In this document: positions 42,992 through 51,702 of the stretch, in pieces
How the letters are laid out: each line of letters begins with the position of its first letter
Numbering within the stretch: position 1 is the first letter of the stretch
DNA from: Alphaproteobacteria bacterium
GTDB taxonomy: Bacteria > Pseudomonadota > Alphaproteobacteria > Rhizobiales > Rhizobiaceae
DNA length: 64,000 nucleotides
Direction of reading: 5' to 3'
Assembly: GCA_024742485.1 (NCBI GenBank)
Contig: JANSYK010000002.1
Location: forward strand, 620,001-684,000
Position numbers and translations under genes: made by a program
The notes under the pieces: generated by a model
What the model saw: the letters and a program-made list of their open reading frames with translations, nothing else
What the model was told of the DNA's origin: nothing
The model's database searches: none

Positions 42992-43073
42992 CCGAAAAGT
43001 GCGAAGCGGTTTTCGGACAAGGTCGAAGGGCCAAACAAAAGAGCCGCCCCGAAAAGTGCGAAGCGGTTTTCGG
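42992..43073 (+). repeat. Paired rhizobial-type hairpin repeat, locus 2
   Basis: Two hairpin units (42992-43016 and 43049-43073) with the same arms CCGAAAA / TTTTCGG, loop GTGCGAAGCGG and the same 57-bp spacing as locus 1. Flanking words (CACCCTGAGCC before, GGCCAAACAAAA after) are also shared, so the two loci are direct repeats of about 110 bp that bracket the racemase-M24 segment. They lie in a 381-bp spacer that otherwise shows a GC-rich stretch near 42.8 kb and one palindrome. Confidence 0.85.
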
Positions 43074-43134
43074 ATGAGGCTGAAGGACCAAACAAAAAAG
43101 AGCGACCAATTGAGGAACCACCAGGCACTCCAAA

Positions 43135-44697
43135 ATGTCCCATGACCCCGTAACACTGTCCGTCATCCAGTCGGCCCTGGTCGCCTCTGCCGACGAAATG
43201 TTTGCCGTGCTCAAGAAAACGGCCATGAGCCCGATCATCTATGAGGTGCTGGATGCCGGCACGGGCATCACCGATCCGACAGGCCGTCTTGTCAGTTCCG
43301 GTGCAGGCATCCCGACCTTTGTGGGCGTACTCGACAAGGCGGTGATGAAAATCGTTGAACTGCACGGTCTCGACACGGTGCGTGAAGGCGATCTCTTTGT
43401 CACAAACGACCCCTACTATGGCGGTGTGACCCACCTCAATGACGTTGTCATTGCCATGCCGGTCTTCGCGGCGGGCAAATGTGTCGCCTGGACAGCATCC
43501 ATTGCCCATTGGAACGATGTGGGCGGCAAGACACCCGGCTCCATGTCGACCGATGTCGACGAGATTTTCCAGGAGGGATTGCGCCTGCCGGCCATTCGCC
43601 TCTTTGACGCCGGCGATGCAGTGGACAGCGTTTTTGACATCATCGCCGCCAATTCCCGTTTGCCGGATTTTGCCCGGGGCGATTTATGGGCGCAGGTTGC
43701 CGCCAGTCGCCGCGCGGCGCGCCGCGTTGCGCAGCTGGTCGAAACCTATGGGCTCGACAATTATGAAGCCGCGCTTGCCGCCGTCTTCGCGGAAGGCGAG
43801 GCCCGCGCCCGAAAGGGCCTGGCGGCTCTGCCCAAAGGCACCTTCCGGATCGAGGAAGAACAGGATGACGGTGCGGTCTGGCAGGCCGAGATTCGCATCA
43901 CCGATGACCGTTTCACCGTCGATCTGAGCGGCAATCCGGCCCAGCGCTGCGCGCCCTATAACACCAGCCGCGACGGCGCGGTGATCTCGGCCCAGATGAT
44001 CTTCAAGGCGCTCAGTGACCCTGAGCTCTTCGCCAATGCCGGTTCGTTCATACCATTGGAGGTGATCACCGTACCCGGCACGATCTTCCATGCCACCGGC
44101 ACCGCTCCGCACGGCTATTATTTCGAGACCCGCATCCGCCTCTACGACATGCTGTGGCACTGCATGGCAAGGGCCTTGCCGGAACGCCTGCCGGCCGGGC
44201 ATTTTGCCTCCATCTGCGGCACCGTCATCGCCGGCATCCACCCCGATACCGGCCAGGGATACACCATGGTCGAACCGCAGATGGGCGGCTGGGGCGCCAC
44301 AAAGGACCGTGACGGCCTCAACGCCATGTACTCCACCAGCCACGGCGAAACCTTCAACTGTCCGGTGGAAATCTGCGAGGCCCGCTACGGCATCGATGTC
44401 GGCTGGAAACGATTGAACGACGGACCGGAAGGCAAGGGCCTGCACAGCGGCGGCAAGGGCCTGGAAGTGTGTTATCGGCCAAGGGGCCGGGCGGTGCTGT
44501 CAGCCGGCTACAGCCGAAACAAACAGCCCGTCTGGGGCTCCAAGGGCGGCTACAATGGCGGCACGAACGGGCTCACCGTGCGGCGCTCTGATGGAAGCAG
44601 CAAAGCCCACGCGTTTGTCAGCGGCCTGACACTGGAACCGGGCGACGAGATCCGGATCGAAACAGCCAATGGTGGCGGATGGGGTGACGTGGATTGA
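43135..44697 (+). CDS. Hydantoinase/oxoprolinase subunit B (HyuB), second copy
   Basis: Paralog of the HyuB at 38.8-40.5 kb, 520 residues, with DPVTLSVIQSALVASADEMF, VTNDPYYGGVTHLNDVVIAM, CEARYGIDVGWKRLN and the terminal IRIETANGGGWGDVD. It lacks the C-terminal extension of the first copy. There is only one hyuA in the cluster, so either both B subunits share it, giving two enzymes, or the complex holds two different B subunits as in some carboxylases of this superfamily. The start ATG has no strong ribosome-binding site. Confidence 0.88.
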   Translation: MSHDPVTLSVIQSALVASADEMFAVLKKTAMSPIIYEVLDAGTGITDPTGRLVSSGAGIPTFVGVLDKAVMKIVELHGLDTVREGDLFVTNDPYYGGVTHLNDVVIAMPVFAAGKCVAWTASIAHWNDVGGKTPGSMSTDVDEIFQEGLRLPAIRLFDAGDAVDSVFDIIAANSRLPDFARGDLWAQVAASRRAARRVAQLVETYGLDNYEAALAAVFAEGEARARKGLAALPKGTFRIEEEQDDGAVWQAEIRITDDRFTVDLSGNPAQRCAPYNTSRDGAVISAQMIFKALSDPELFANAGSFIPLEVITVPGTIFHATGTAPHGYYFETRIRLYDMLWHCMARALPERLPAGHFASICGTVIAGIHPDTGQGYTMVEPQMGGWGATKDRDGLNAMYSTSHGETFNCPVEICEARYGIDVGWKRLNDGPEGKGLHSGGKGLEVCYRPRGRAVLSAGYSRNKQPVWGSKGGYNGGTNGLTVRRSDGSSKAHAFVSGLTLEPGDEIRIETANGGGWGDVD

Positions 44698-44768
44698 ACC
44701 GGCTGCCGTGCGAACCGTGCTGCCGCGCTGAACAAAGTCCCGTTGCAATCTGATTTTTGAGTGCTCAC

Positions 44769-45692
44769 TCAATTCGCTGGCAAGCATTCCCGAATGTAAT
44801 CCTGCAGCCCGTCCGCCACCACCTTGATCCGCCCCGGTGTCACCGGTGTATCGGGGCGCACGATCCGGACGGGCAAGGGCGGTGGCTGGAAGGCGTCAAG
44901 CAACGTCACGAGCGAGCCGTCCCGGATGGCGTCGTCGACCTGGTAGCTCAGGAACAGTCCGAACCCAGTCCCGGCGAGACAGGCGTCCAGGGTTGGCCCC
45001 ACGGCATTGGATGTAAACGCTGCCGAAACCGGCACCGGCGTCACGCGGCCGCTGTCGGACAGAAAAGGCCAGCTTTGGCCGGACGTGTTGCCGTCATTGA
45101 GAATACAGGGCAGGCCGCGCAGATCTTCGGGCGTCAGGACCGGTTTGTTGGCGGCAATGCAGTCTGGCGTCGCGCACAGGACTTGCCGCACATGGCCGAT
45201 GGTGCGCGCCTTCAGGCTGCTGTCGCGCAGATGACCGATGCGCACGGCCACATCCACGTGATCTTCCAGAATATTGACGATGCGGTCTGCCAGCATCAGC
45301 CGGGGGATGATGGCGGGATGCTCCGACTTGATCGCCAGCAGGCCAGGCGCGACATAGCGGCTGCCGAAGGTCTGCGGTGCGGTGACCGTGACAGGGCCTG
45401 TCGGTTTGGACAGGGTTCCGCTCATTTCACCCTCGACCTGTGCAAGGCCATCGATCATTTGCCGGACATGTCCAAGATAGCGTTGGCCTTCCTCCGTCAG
45501 ATCGACAACCCGGGTGGACCGGTTGAACAGCCGGCTGCCGATATCATCCTCGAGCGCAGCCAATGTGCGCACGACCGTGGGAAGGGATGTGTCCAGCCGT
45601 TTGGCAGCCTGTGTCAACGACCCCTGTTCGGCAATGGCGATGAAAGTCCGGATTGCTTTCAGCTTGTCCAGGTTTATTACTCCATATTTCAA
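44769..45692 (-). CDS. LysR-family transcriptional regulator
   Basis: LTTR of about 300 residues: winged helix at the N-terminus (LDKLKAIRTFIAIAEQGSLT, AAKRLDTSLPTVVRTLAALE) and an effector-binding domain (GPVTVTAPQTFGSRYVAPGL onward). No ATG is in a sensible place. The boundary given uses TTG at 45692; a CTG at 45671 gives the classical MDKLKAIRTF start and has GGAG 8 nt upstream, so it may be the true start. Ligand unknown. Convergent with the second hyuB and divergent from the ankyrin gene. Confidence 0.85.
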   Translation of the reverse strand: MKYGVINLDKLKAIRTFIAIAEQGSLTQAAKRLDTSLPTVVRTLAALEDDIGSRLFNRSTRVVDLTEEGQRYLGHVRQMIDGLAQVEGEMSGTLSKPTGPVTVTAPQTFGSRYVAPGLLAIKSEHPAIIPRLMLADRIVNILEDHVDVAVRIGHLRDSSLKARTIGHVRQVLCATPDCIAANKPVLTPEDLRGLPCILNDGNTSGQSWPFLSDSGRVTPVPVSAAFTSNAVGPTLDACLAGTGFGLFLSYQVDDAIRDGSLVTLLDAFQPPPLPVRIVRPDTPVTPGRIKVVADGLQDYIRECLPAN

Positions 45693-45779
45693 ATGAATGT
45701 AATCGAATTTGCTGCATTTATCCAGAATCTGAAATCTGTCACGATCAGGCTCTTTCGGGCAAAGGAATGAGGACCAGCC

Positions 45780-46460
45780 ATGATGAAACGAATGGTGATC
45801 GCGGCCATGCTGGCGACCCCGCTGGCGGCCCCCCTGGCGGCCATGACGCTGAGCGCCGCAACGGCTCAAACGGCGGACCTGCTGGACGCCATGGAGCGGG
45901 GCAATCAGCAGGATTTTCGCACCATGCTGAATGAAGGCGCCGATCCGGATTCGACCCGTGACCGGCTGTCTTTCACGCCGTTGGCGCTGGCGGCCGTGCG
46001 CGGCGAAACGGAATTTGTGCGCGCCCTGCTGGAAGCCGGTGCGGATGCTGATGGTCCCGTTGCCATGGGTCTGACACCGCTGGCGGTTGCGGTGCGCAGT
46101 TGCCGTGTCGATCCGCAGATTGTGCGCATGCTTGTTGCCGCCGGCGCGGACATCAATGCCCCATCGGGCGCCGGCCTGTCGCCGGTCCAGGCCGCAATAC
46201 AGGCGGGGCGCAACGACATTGCGGCCCTGCTGATCGATCTTGGAGCGGACATACAGGCGGTCAATCTCTATGGCGACGGCGTGCTCAACTACGCCATTTA
46301 TTACGAGGCGCCGGACATTATCCAGCTTGCGCTGCGCAAACGCGTTCGGACCGAGCAGCTTTCTGTCCTGTTCACCACGTCCCGCTATTATCAGATCAAT
46401 TTTGGTGCGCAGGGCCTGCCGGCCCGCCGAAATCTGTGCGGTTCGGCGACACGGAACTGA
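45780..46460 (+). CDS. Exported ankyrin-repeat protein
   Basis: A 226-residue protein with an N-terminal signal peptide (MVIAAMLATPLAAPLAAMTL, cleaved near SAATAQ) and four ankyrin repeats between about residues 32 and 165. Typical consensus segments are FTPLALAAVRGETEFVRALL then EAGADADGP, LTPLAVAVRS then MLVAAGADINAP, and LSPVQAAIQAGRNDIAALLI then DLGADIQAV. Probably a periplasmic protein-interaction module; partner unknown. Divergent from the LysR gene and 122 bp upstream of guaD. Confidence 0.85.
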   Translation: MMKRMVIAAMLATPLAAPLAAMTLSAATAQTADLLDAMERGNQQDFRTMLNEGADPDSTRDRLSFTPLALAAVRGETEFVRALLEAGADADGPVAMGLTPLAVAVRSCRVDPQIVRMLVAAGADINAPSGAGLSPVQAAIQAGRNDIAALLIDLGADIQAVNLYGDGVLNYAIYYEAPDIIQLALRKRVRTEQLSVLFTTSRYYQINFGAQGLPARRNLCGSATRN

Positions 46461-46582
46461 GCCGAGCCGTTCTATCGCCGGCAGACAGAGCAGGGAAAAC
46501 CGGTATAAGAGTGTCATCGGCAGGGTCCGCATTCATCGCCTGACGATAGTCCATTCAACCGGCACGGAGCATCAGGCGCCGC

Positions 46583-47968
46583 ATGATCTTCCCCTCTCTC
46601 GTCATTCAGGGCACCGCGTTTCATACCCCTGAAAGGGGCCGGATCGACGTGATCGAAAACGGCGCCATCGCCGTTGCGCCGGACGGGACGATTGAGACCG
46701 TTCTTCACCCTGAGGCCGGAGAGTATCAGGCACTGATCGACGCGGCTGGTTCGCGCGGCGTGCTGATGCGGCTCGACCCGGAGAGCTATCTCATCCCCGG
46801 CCTGATCGATCTGCATATCCATGCCCCGCAATGGCCGCAGCTTGGCAAGGCGCTGGATGCACCGCTGGAAGAGTGGCTGCAGACATACACATTCCCGCTG
46901 GAAGCGAAATTCGCGGATCTCGAATTTGCCCGGGTCGTTTATGATGATCTTGTCCGGACGCTTCTGGCCCATGGCACGACCACGGCCGTCTATTTCGGTT
47001 CGGTCGACTTTCAGGCCAATGTGATTCTCGCACAGACTTGTCTGCGCCACGGCCAGCGGGCGCTTGTCGGCAAGGTGGCCATGGACCATGTCGATCAGTG
47101 CCCCGATTATTATCGTGATGAGAGTGCCGTTTCGGCCCTGGAAGAGACAAGGCGCTTCATTGAAACGGTCCGGCAGATGAAGCAGGGTGATCACCCGCTG
47201 GTTCGTCCCGCCATCACACCGCGCTTCATTCCAAGCTGCACGGACACATTGCTGCAAAGCCTCGGCGCTCTGGCGGCACAGACCGGATGCCATGTACAGA
47301 CCCACTGTTCCGAGAGCGATTGGGAGGTGGCCCATGTGCGCGAGCGGCTTGGGCAGACCGATGCAGAAGCGCTCGATGGTTTCGGTCTGCTGACCGACCG
47401 GACCATCCTTGCCCATTCCAACTATATCACGGGGAGCGACATGAGGTTGTTGGCAAACCGGGGCTCTGCCGTCGCCCACTGCCCGCTTTCCAACGCCTAT
47501 TTTGCCAATGCGGTCTTTCCGGTTCGCGATGCCCTGGACAAGGGCGTCGATGTCGGCCTTGGAACGGACATCTCGGGTGGATTCAGCCCGTCCATATTCG
47601 ATGCCGTCCGCTGCGCACTGGTTGCCTCCCGCCACGCCTGCAGCGGCACGGACCCGTTACTGACACCGGACGACCGCGGGACAGCTTCTGAACCGCTCAG
47701 CGCTGCGGATTCCTTTTGGCTGGCAACGGCCGGAGGCGGTCGGTCCCTGTCATCGCCCATCGGACTTTTTCGCTCCGGCTATCACTTCGACGCGCTGTGC
47801 ATCCGCTCAAACAGCCCGCAAAGCGCCTTCAGGGTCAATGCATCCCTGGACAGTCCGGTTGATGTCTTTGAAAAGCTCGTGCTGACCTCCGATCGTTCCT
47901 GTATCGAACATGTCTGGGTCGATGGCAAACGCCGCGTGCTCGAAGGCGAAGTGGTTGCCAAGCCATGA
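46583..47968 (+). CDS. guaD: Guanine deaminase
   Basis: Zinc amidohydrolase that deaminates guanine to xanthine. The 461-residue protein shows the TIM-barrel metal site PGLIDLHIHAPQWPQLG (HxH plus the PQ typical of guanine deaminase), a His in HVQTHCSESDWEVAHV, a His in TILAHSNYI and the Asp in GLGTDISGGFSPS. The first residues (LVIQGTAFHTPERGRIDVIE) form the small beta-sandwich. Links to purine catabolism; the only other possible purine-related gene in the window is the distant xanthine-dehydrogenase-like trimer, which has its own operon. Confidence 0.92.
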   Translation: MIFPSLVIQGTAFHTPERGRIDVIENGAIAVAPDGTIETVLHPEAGEYQALIDAAGSRGVLMRLDPESYLIPGLIDLHIHAPQWPQLGKALDAPLEEWLQTYTFPLEAKFADLEFARVVYDDLVRTLLAHGTTTAVYFGSVDFQANVILAQTCLRHGQRALVGKVAMDHVDQCPDYYRDESAVSALEETRRFIETVRQMKQGDHPLVRPAITPRFIPSCTDTLLQSLGALAAQTGCHVQTHCSESDWEVAHVRERLGQTDAEALDGFGLLTDRTILAHSNYITGSDMRLLANRGSAVAHCPLSNAYFANAVFPVRDALDKGVDVGLGTDISGGFSPSIFDAVRCALVASRHACSGTDPLLTPDDRGTASEPLSAADSFWLATAGGGRSLSSPIGLFRSGYHFDALCIRSNSPQSAFRVNASLDSPVDVFEKLVLTSDRSCIEHVWVDGKRRVLEGEVVAKP

Positions 47969-48100
47969 TCGTCCCATGCCCACGGAAGTCACCACTGACA
48001 GACCCTTCGTGTCACGCTTCTTTGCGCTCGAAATCGGTCGAACAACGTTTACCCTGCGTCGAGGGCACGCTATCAGGTGACGGAATGTAAGGAACAGGCA

Positions 48101-48454
48101 ATGGCGCTCAAAAGCATGGTCATGGAGTTCGGATCGGGCACCGATATTCGCGGCGGTGATGCCACCAAGGCTGCCGTTCGCGCCGTTCATGCCGCGCTCC
48201 GGCACAACTCGATCACCTTTGCACAGGCATTCGGCGTACCCAAGGAAACCATATCCGTGAAGATCGTCATCGGCGTGCCGAACCCGGGTGACGTCGATCG
48301 GGAAGCTGTGGCGGCCCTTCTGCCTTACGGAACGGCCGAGGTAACGGTTGTCGACGGGGGCATGACCATCGAGTGCGAAACCGGACCCGGCGCGACCATT
48401 CTCGCCAATGCGGCCTTAACGGTGTTTCTCGACCTTCCGCAGGGAGGGCAGTGA
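48101..48454 (+). CDS. Lin0512-family protein, first of a tandem pair
   Basis: A 117-residue member of the Lin0512 family of unknown function. It has the family pattern MVMEFGSGTDIRGGDATKAA then VRAVHAALRHNSITFAQAFG, with a compact C-terminal half containing GTAEVTVVDGGMTIECETG. The ATG at 48101 is chosen because it gives the family start (MALKSMVMEFGSG). Its TGA overlaps the ATG of a second, related gene, so the two products probably form a heteromer. Located 132 bp after guaD. Confidence 0.78.
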   Translation: MALKSMVMEFGSGTDIRGGDATKAAVRAVHAALRHNSITFAQAFGVPKETISVKIVIGVPNPGDVDREAVAALLPYGTAEVTVVDGGMTIECETGPGATILANAALTVFLDLPQGGQ

Positions 48455-48795
48455 TGACGGCGATGAAGCGCATCATGCTTGAAATGGGCACCGGCAATGC
48501 CCTTCACTCCGCAGATTATACCAAAGCCGCGATCCGCGCTGTCCAGGATGCCATGCATCATTCTTCCCTGACGGTATTTCGAAGCCTTGGCATTGATCCG
48601 GCAACCGCCACCATCGACCTGACGCTTGCCGCACAGGAGCCGGAGAAAATCGACCTGGCCAAGGTGCTTGAAACCCTGCCTTTCGGATCGGTGAAACCGA
48701 AGGCGGTGCATGGTGGACTGAACGTGGTTGATGAGACAACAGGCGATCCGGTGATAATCGTGAATGCCGGGCTCGTGGTGCGGGTGCCGGTTTAG
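48454..48795 (+). CDS. Lin0512-family protein, second of a tandem pair
   Basis: Paralog of the preceding gene, 113 residues: MKRIMLEMGTGNALHSADYT then KAAIRAVQDAMHHSSLTVFR, aligned with the first copy throughout. ATG 48454 overlaps the previous TGA and is preceded by AGGGAGGG. Its TAG stop (48793-48795) is the first trinucleotide of dispersed repeat copy E. Function unknown; the overlap suggests equal expression of the two subunits. Confidence 0.78.
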   Translation: MTAMKRIMLEMGTGNALHSADYTKAAIRAVQDAMHHSSLTVFRSLGIDPATATIDLTLAAQEPEKIDLAKVLETLPFGSVKPKAVHGGLNVVDETTGDPVIIVNAGLVVRVPV

Positions 48796-48850
48796 ACCGT
48801 TTCACGTTTGGCAAGGAACGTGACAAGGGTGCCCGCCGCTGATTTCGAAC
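48793..48850 (+). repeat. Dispersed two-hairpin element, copy E (left half only)
   Basis: Begins TAGACCGTTTCACGTTT exactly as copy A and diverges after about 58 bp; the right hairpin is absent. The first hairpin pairs CACGTT with AACGTG, the alternative pairing also seen in copy B. The TAG is the stop codon of the second Lin0512 gene. It lies between convergent genes. Confidence 0.75.
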
Positions 48851-48960
48851 GGGTCCATGTCATGGTCATCCATTGCGCTGTGTCTCATGGATATTACTCC
48901 CGGCCCATTGCGATGCACTGTTCGGCGACGGCGGATGAGCTTGCCGTCACAAAACTCAGC

Positions 48961-50838
48961 TCAAAACGGTCTTGCCGCCAAGGCGGTTGCTCTGATTTCC
49001 CGATAGTCATGGGTGCCGAGCCGACCCTCCAAGGTGGCTTCAAACGACCACGCGCCACCATCCGGACGATGGCTGATGCCGATGCCGGCAAATCCGATGG
49101 CCGTGGCATCCGCAAACGCTGATGTAAATTCCAGAGGCAGGCCGGCGACGGACGTGTCGATATTGTTGTCCCCAAGATTGAAGGCGCCGTCCGCACCGAT
49201 CCAGGTCTCGACCGAAAGAATGCCGTTTTCCATTCTGCGCTCGACGGCGAGCCTGGTCACCTTTGCTTGCAAGGTCGCCACCTGAACGGTCCGCCGAGCA
49301 ACGGCCAGGCTGGCAGCCGAACCGGCCTCCTGATAGCCGTCCAAAAACAGCGCCCCATAGGATCCGGCAAGGCTGAGATCTGTTCGGTCATTGACCGGTC
49401 GGGTCAGAGTCACAGCCGGTGAGATGAATAGTCCGCCATAGGTAGCGGATGCCGTTTCCAATCCACCCACAACGCCATTATTGGCCACCTGCCGCTCGGA
49501 CCTGTGATACGCATAGCCGGCGGTCAGCAAAGTATCCAGACGCCAATGGCCGTGGTTCATGCTGGCGTAGAGGCCGCCATAGGCCGAGGAGACGGCAATG
49601 GTCTGCTGGTCGCCATCCGTTTCGATGTGACTGTAGCCGCCGCCACCGAAAACGCCGTAAAGCCGTTCATCCGAAACAAGGGTTCCGCCGGATACGACCC
49701 CTCCATAGGCCTGGCGCGCCCCGGTGACGCCGCCGCTTCCCGACAGGCTCTGGGCACCACCATAGGCAACAGCCCATCCGCCGGTGCCGGTCGGGCGATC
49801 AGTGCCATAGGCGAAGCGACCGCCATCGGTAAAACCGATCCGGGTATCCTTCGCCAGCGCATCGGTCACCGCGTTCCGTGTCACATTGCCGATGGTTTGC
49901 AGCCAGAGCCCGGCCGTCGCGAATCCCGTCGGATCGACCGCTATGACCCGTGAATTTGCCGCATCATGCACCAATGGCGAGTCAGAACTGAGTGTGGAGA
50001 ACGCACCGGCATAATTGAGGAAGAGGTTGAGTCCGGAACCGACCGTCAGGCTTTGATCGATGCCATCAAACCGGACGATGCCCTCGAGCACGGAGCCGTT
50101 CAGCAGGATCAGATGGTCGTTGATACCCGCCAGCTTGATGGCGCCGGATCCGTCACCGGTCACCGCGCGGCCGGCATTGATGATCGTCGCATAGTCTCCT
50201 TGCGAACCGATCCCCGCAACGCCGCCTCTGGTGCTGCCGCTGTTGATGACCAGCGCGTGATCGCCTTCGACAAAGATGCCATCCTCTTCCGCGATGATCG
50301 TGCCGCGATTGATCATGGTGGCATAGGCGCCGCCGAGGCGAATGCCATGGATCTGCACCACCGTGCCCTGGGAGTCGCCATTCACCGTCCCGGTGTTGGT
50401 GATCACCGCATGGTCTCCATCCGAACGAATAGCAATTCCGATCGAATTGATCGTGCCGCTATTGTTGATTGACGCCCGATTGCCTTCGGACCGGATGCCG
50501 AAGTTTTCTGCATTGATCGTTCCGCTGTTGCTGATCCCGGCATCATCCCCGTTCGAGCGGATTCCGGTGTCTCCGCTATCGATCAATCCGCGGTTGGTGA
50601 TGGTCTGATTGCTCGCCGTTCCTTCGACGGCCCTGACGCTGCTTGCAACCGTATCGATCGTTCCGCCTTCCTCGATGGTGACGGATTCTCCATCTGCGGT
50701 GACCACCTGGGTGGTCGTTGCGGTGGTGCCTGAAGGAATGGTGATATCCTGCGCCAGCGCTGACATGGGAGACGCCAGCATCAACGTCGCCAGAATCGAT
50801 CCCAGAGATCGGAATGTGGGAGATTGGCTATGCCGCAT
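48961..50838 (-). CDS. Autotransporter with beta-helix passenger
   Basis: Type V secreted outer-membrane protein of 625 residues: signal peptide (GSILATLMLASPMSALAQ), a short passenger (about residues 30-260) built of seven or more repeats of roughly 22-24 residues around GIRSxGDxAxIxNSGTIN, a linker, and a C-terminal beta-barrel (about 340-625) ending in Phe. The passenger repeat predicts a right-handed beta-helix. Function is probably adhesion or surface display; no protease triad is visible. The gene is convergent with the Lin0512 pair. The 359-bp region upstream of it shows no gene, repeat or recognisable signal except the ribosome-binding site of the next gene. Confidence 0.85.
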   Translation of the reverse strand: MRHSQSPTFRSLGSILATLMLASPMSALAQDITIPSGTTATTTQVVTADGESVTIEEGGTIDTVASSVRAVEGTASNQTITNRGLIDSGDTGIRSNGDDAGISNSGTINAENFGIRSEGNRASINNSGTINSIGIAIRSDGDHAVITNTGTVNGDSQGTVVQIHGIRLGGAYATMINRGTIIAEEDGIFVEGDHALVINSGSTRGGVAGIGSQGDYATIINAGRAVTGDGSGAIKLAGINDHLILLNGSVLEGIVRFDGIDQSLTVGSGLNLFLNYAGAFSTLSSDSPLVHDAANSRVIAVDPTGFATAGLWLQTIGNVTRNAVTDALAKDTRIGFTDGGRFAYGTDRPTGTGGWAVAYGGAQSLSGSGGVTGARQAYGGVVSGGTLVSDERLYGVFGGGGYSHIETDGDQQTIAVSSAYGGLYASMNHGHWRLDTLLTAGYAYHRSERQVANNGVVGGLETASATYGGLFISPAVTLTRPVNDRTDLSLAGSYGALFLDGYQEAGSAASLAVARRTVQVATLQAKVTRLAVERRMENGILSVETWIGADGAFNLGDNNIDTSVAGLPLEFTSAFADATAIGFAGIGISHRPDGGAWSFEATLEGRLGTHDYREIRATALAARPF

Positions 50839-51197
50839 TGTGTTTTCTCGATCCGGTTCCTAACGGGCATGACAATGGCATAGATCCACTTTGGCAGATT
50901 CGCCGGCGGCGTGTCTTCAATTTAGACAACGGGTCGGAATTTGCATGTGCACAGCACGCCGATCTCCCAATTCCTGAGCCGCGCCATGTCATCATCGCGT
51001 CTTCATGCCGAGCCATCAGCCCACCGATCCACAATCGCCGGATGAGTCAAATCGTGTTCACGGCAGTTCGGAACGCCAACTGGATTGTCCCGCGGCTGTT
51101 CACACCTGAAGCCATGGCAGGGAGATGGTCGATCGATTGAGAGGCTTGCCTTGGCGCAGCGCAGAACATATCTGTCAGCCCAATCAGGAGACTTATC

Positions 51198-51689
51198 ATG
51201 CAATCCCCGCTCCCCGCCTTTACCCATTCACTGAAAGCACTCTCGGCAATCCTGGCGAAAGCCGAGGCGCATTGTGCGGACCGCAATATCGAACCATCAG
51301 TGCTTTTGACGGCGCGTCTTTTCCCCGACATGATGAATTTCATTCGAAATGTGCTGGCGGCCTGCGACACCGCCAAGGGAGCGGCCGCGCGGCTCTCGGA
51401 GACGGACAATCCCCGCTTCGAGGACAATGAAACCAGCTTCGCCGAATTGCAGGCCCGCATTCAAAAGACGCTCGATTTCATGGCGACCGTCCCGGATTCG
51501 GCCTTTGAAGGCGCCGAGGACCGCATCGTCAACATGAAGGCCGGTGCGCGCGATTTGACCTTTACGGGCGCCAACTACCTTTCGGTTTTCGCCACGCCGA
51601 ACTTCTATTTCCATATGGCCACCGCCTACAATATCCTGCGTCACAATGGCGTGGAAATCGGCAAAGTCGATTTCCTCGGAGGCCGTTAG
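51198..51689 (+). CDS. DUF1993-family protein
   Basis: A 163-residue cytoplasmic helical protein matching DUF1993: FTHSLKALSAILAKAEAHCA, LLTARLFPDMMNFIRNVLAA, and the late FTGANYLSVFATPNFYFHMA then TAYNILRHNGVEIGKVDFLG. The fold resembles the DinB/YfiT four-helix bundle, but function is unknown. The ATG at 51198 has CAGGAGA upstream. It is 13 bp from the following kinase-like/TPR gene and may be co-transcribed with it. Confidence 0.85.
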   Translation: MQSPLPAFTHSLKALSAILAKAEAHCADRNIEPSVLLTARLFPDMMNFIRNVLAACDTAKGAAARLSETDNPRFEDNETSFAELQARIQKTLDFMATVPDSAFEGAEDRIVNMKAGARDLTFTGANYLSVFATPNFYFHMATAYNILRHNGVEIGKVDFLGGR

Positions 51690-51702
51690 ACTGAAGCAAT
51701 GA

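Noticed and set aside
40701-43073. CRISPR array
   Set aside because: Only two hairpin units per locus with identical spacers, the same at both loci, and no cas genes anywhere in the window.
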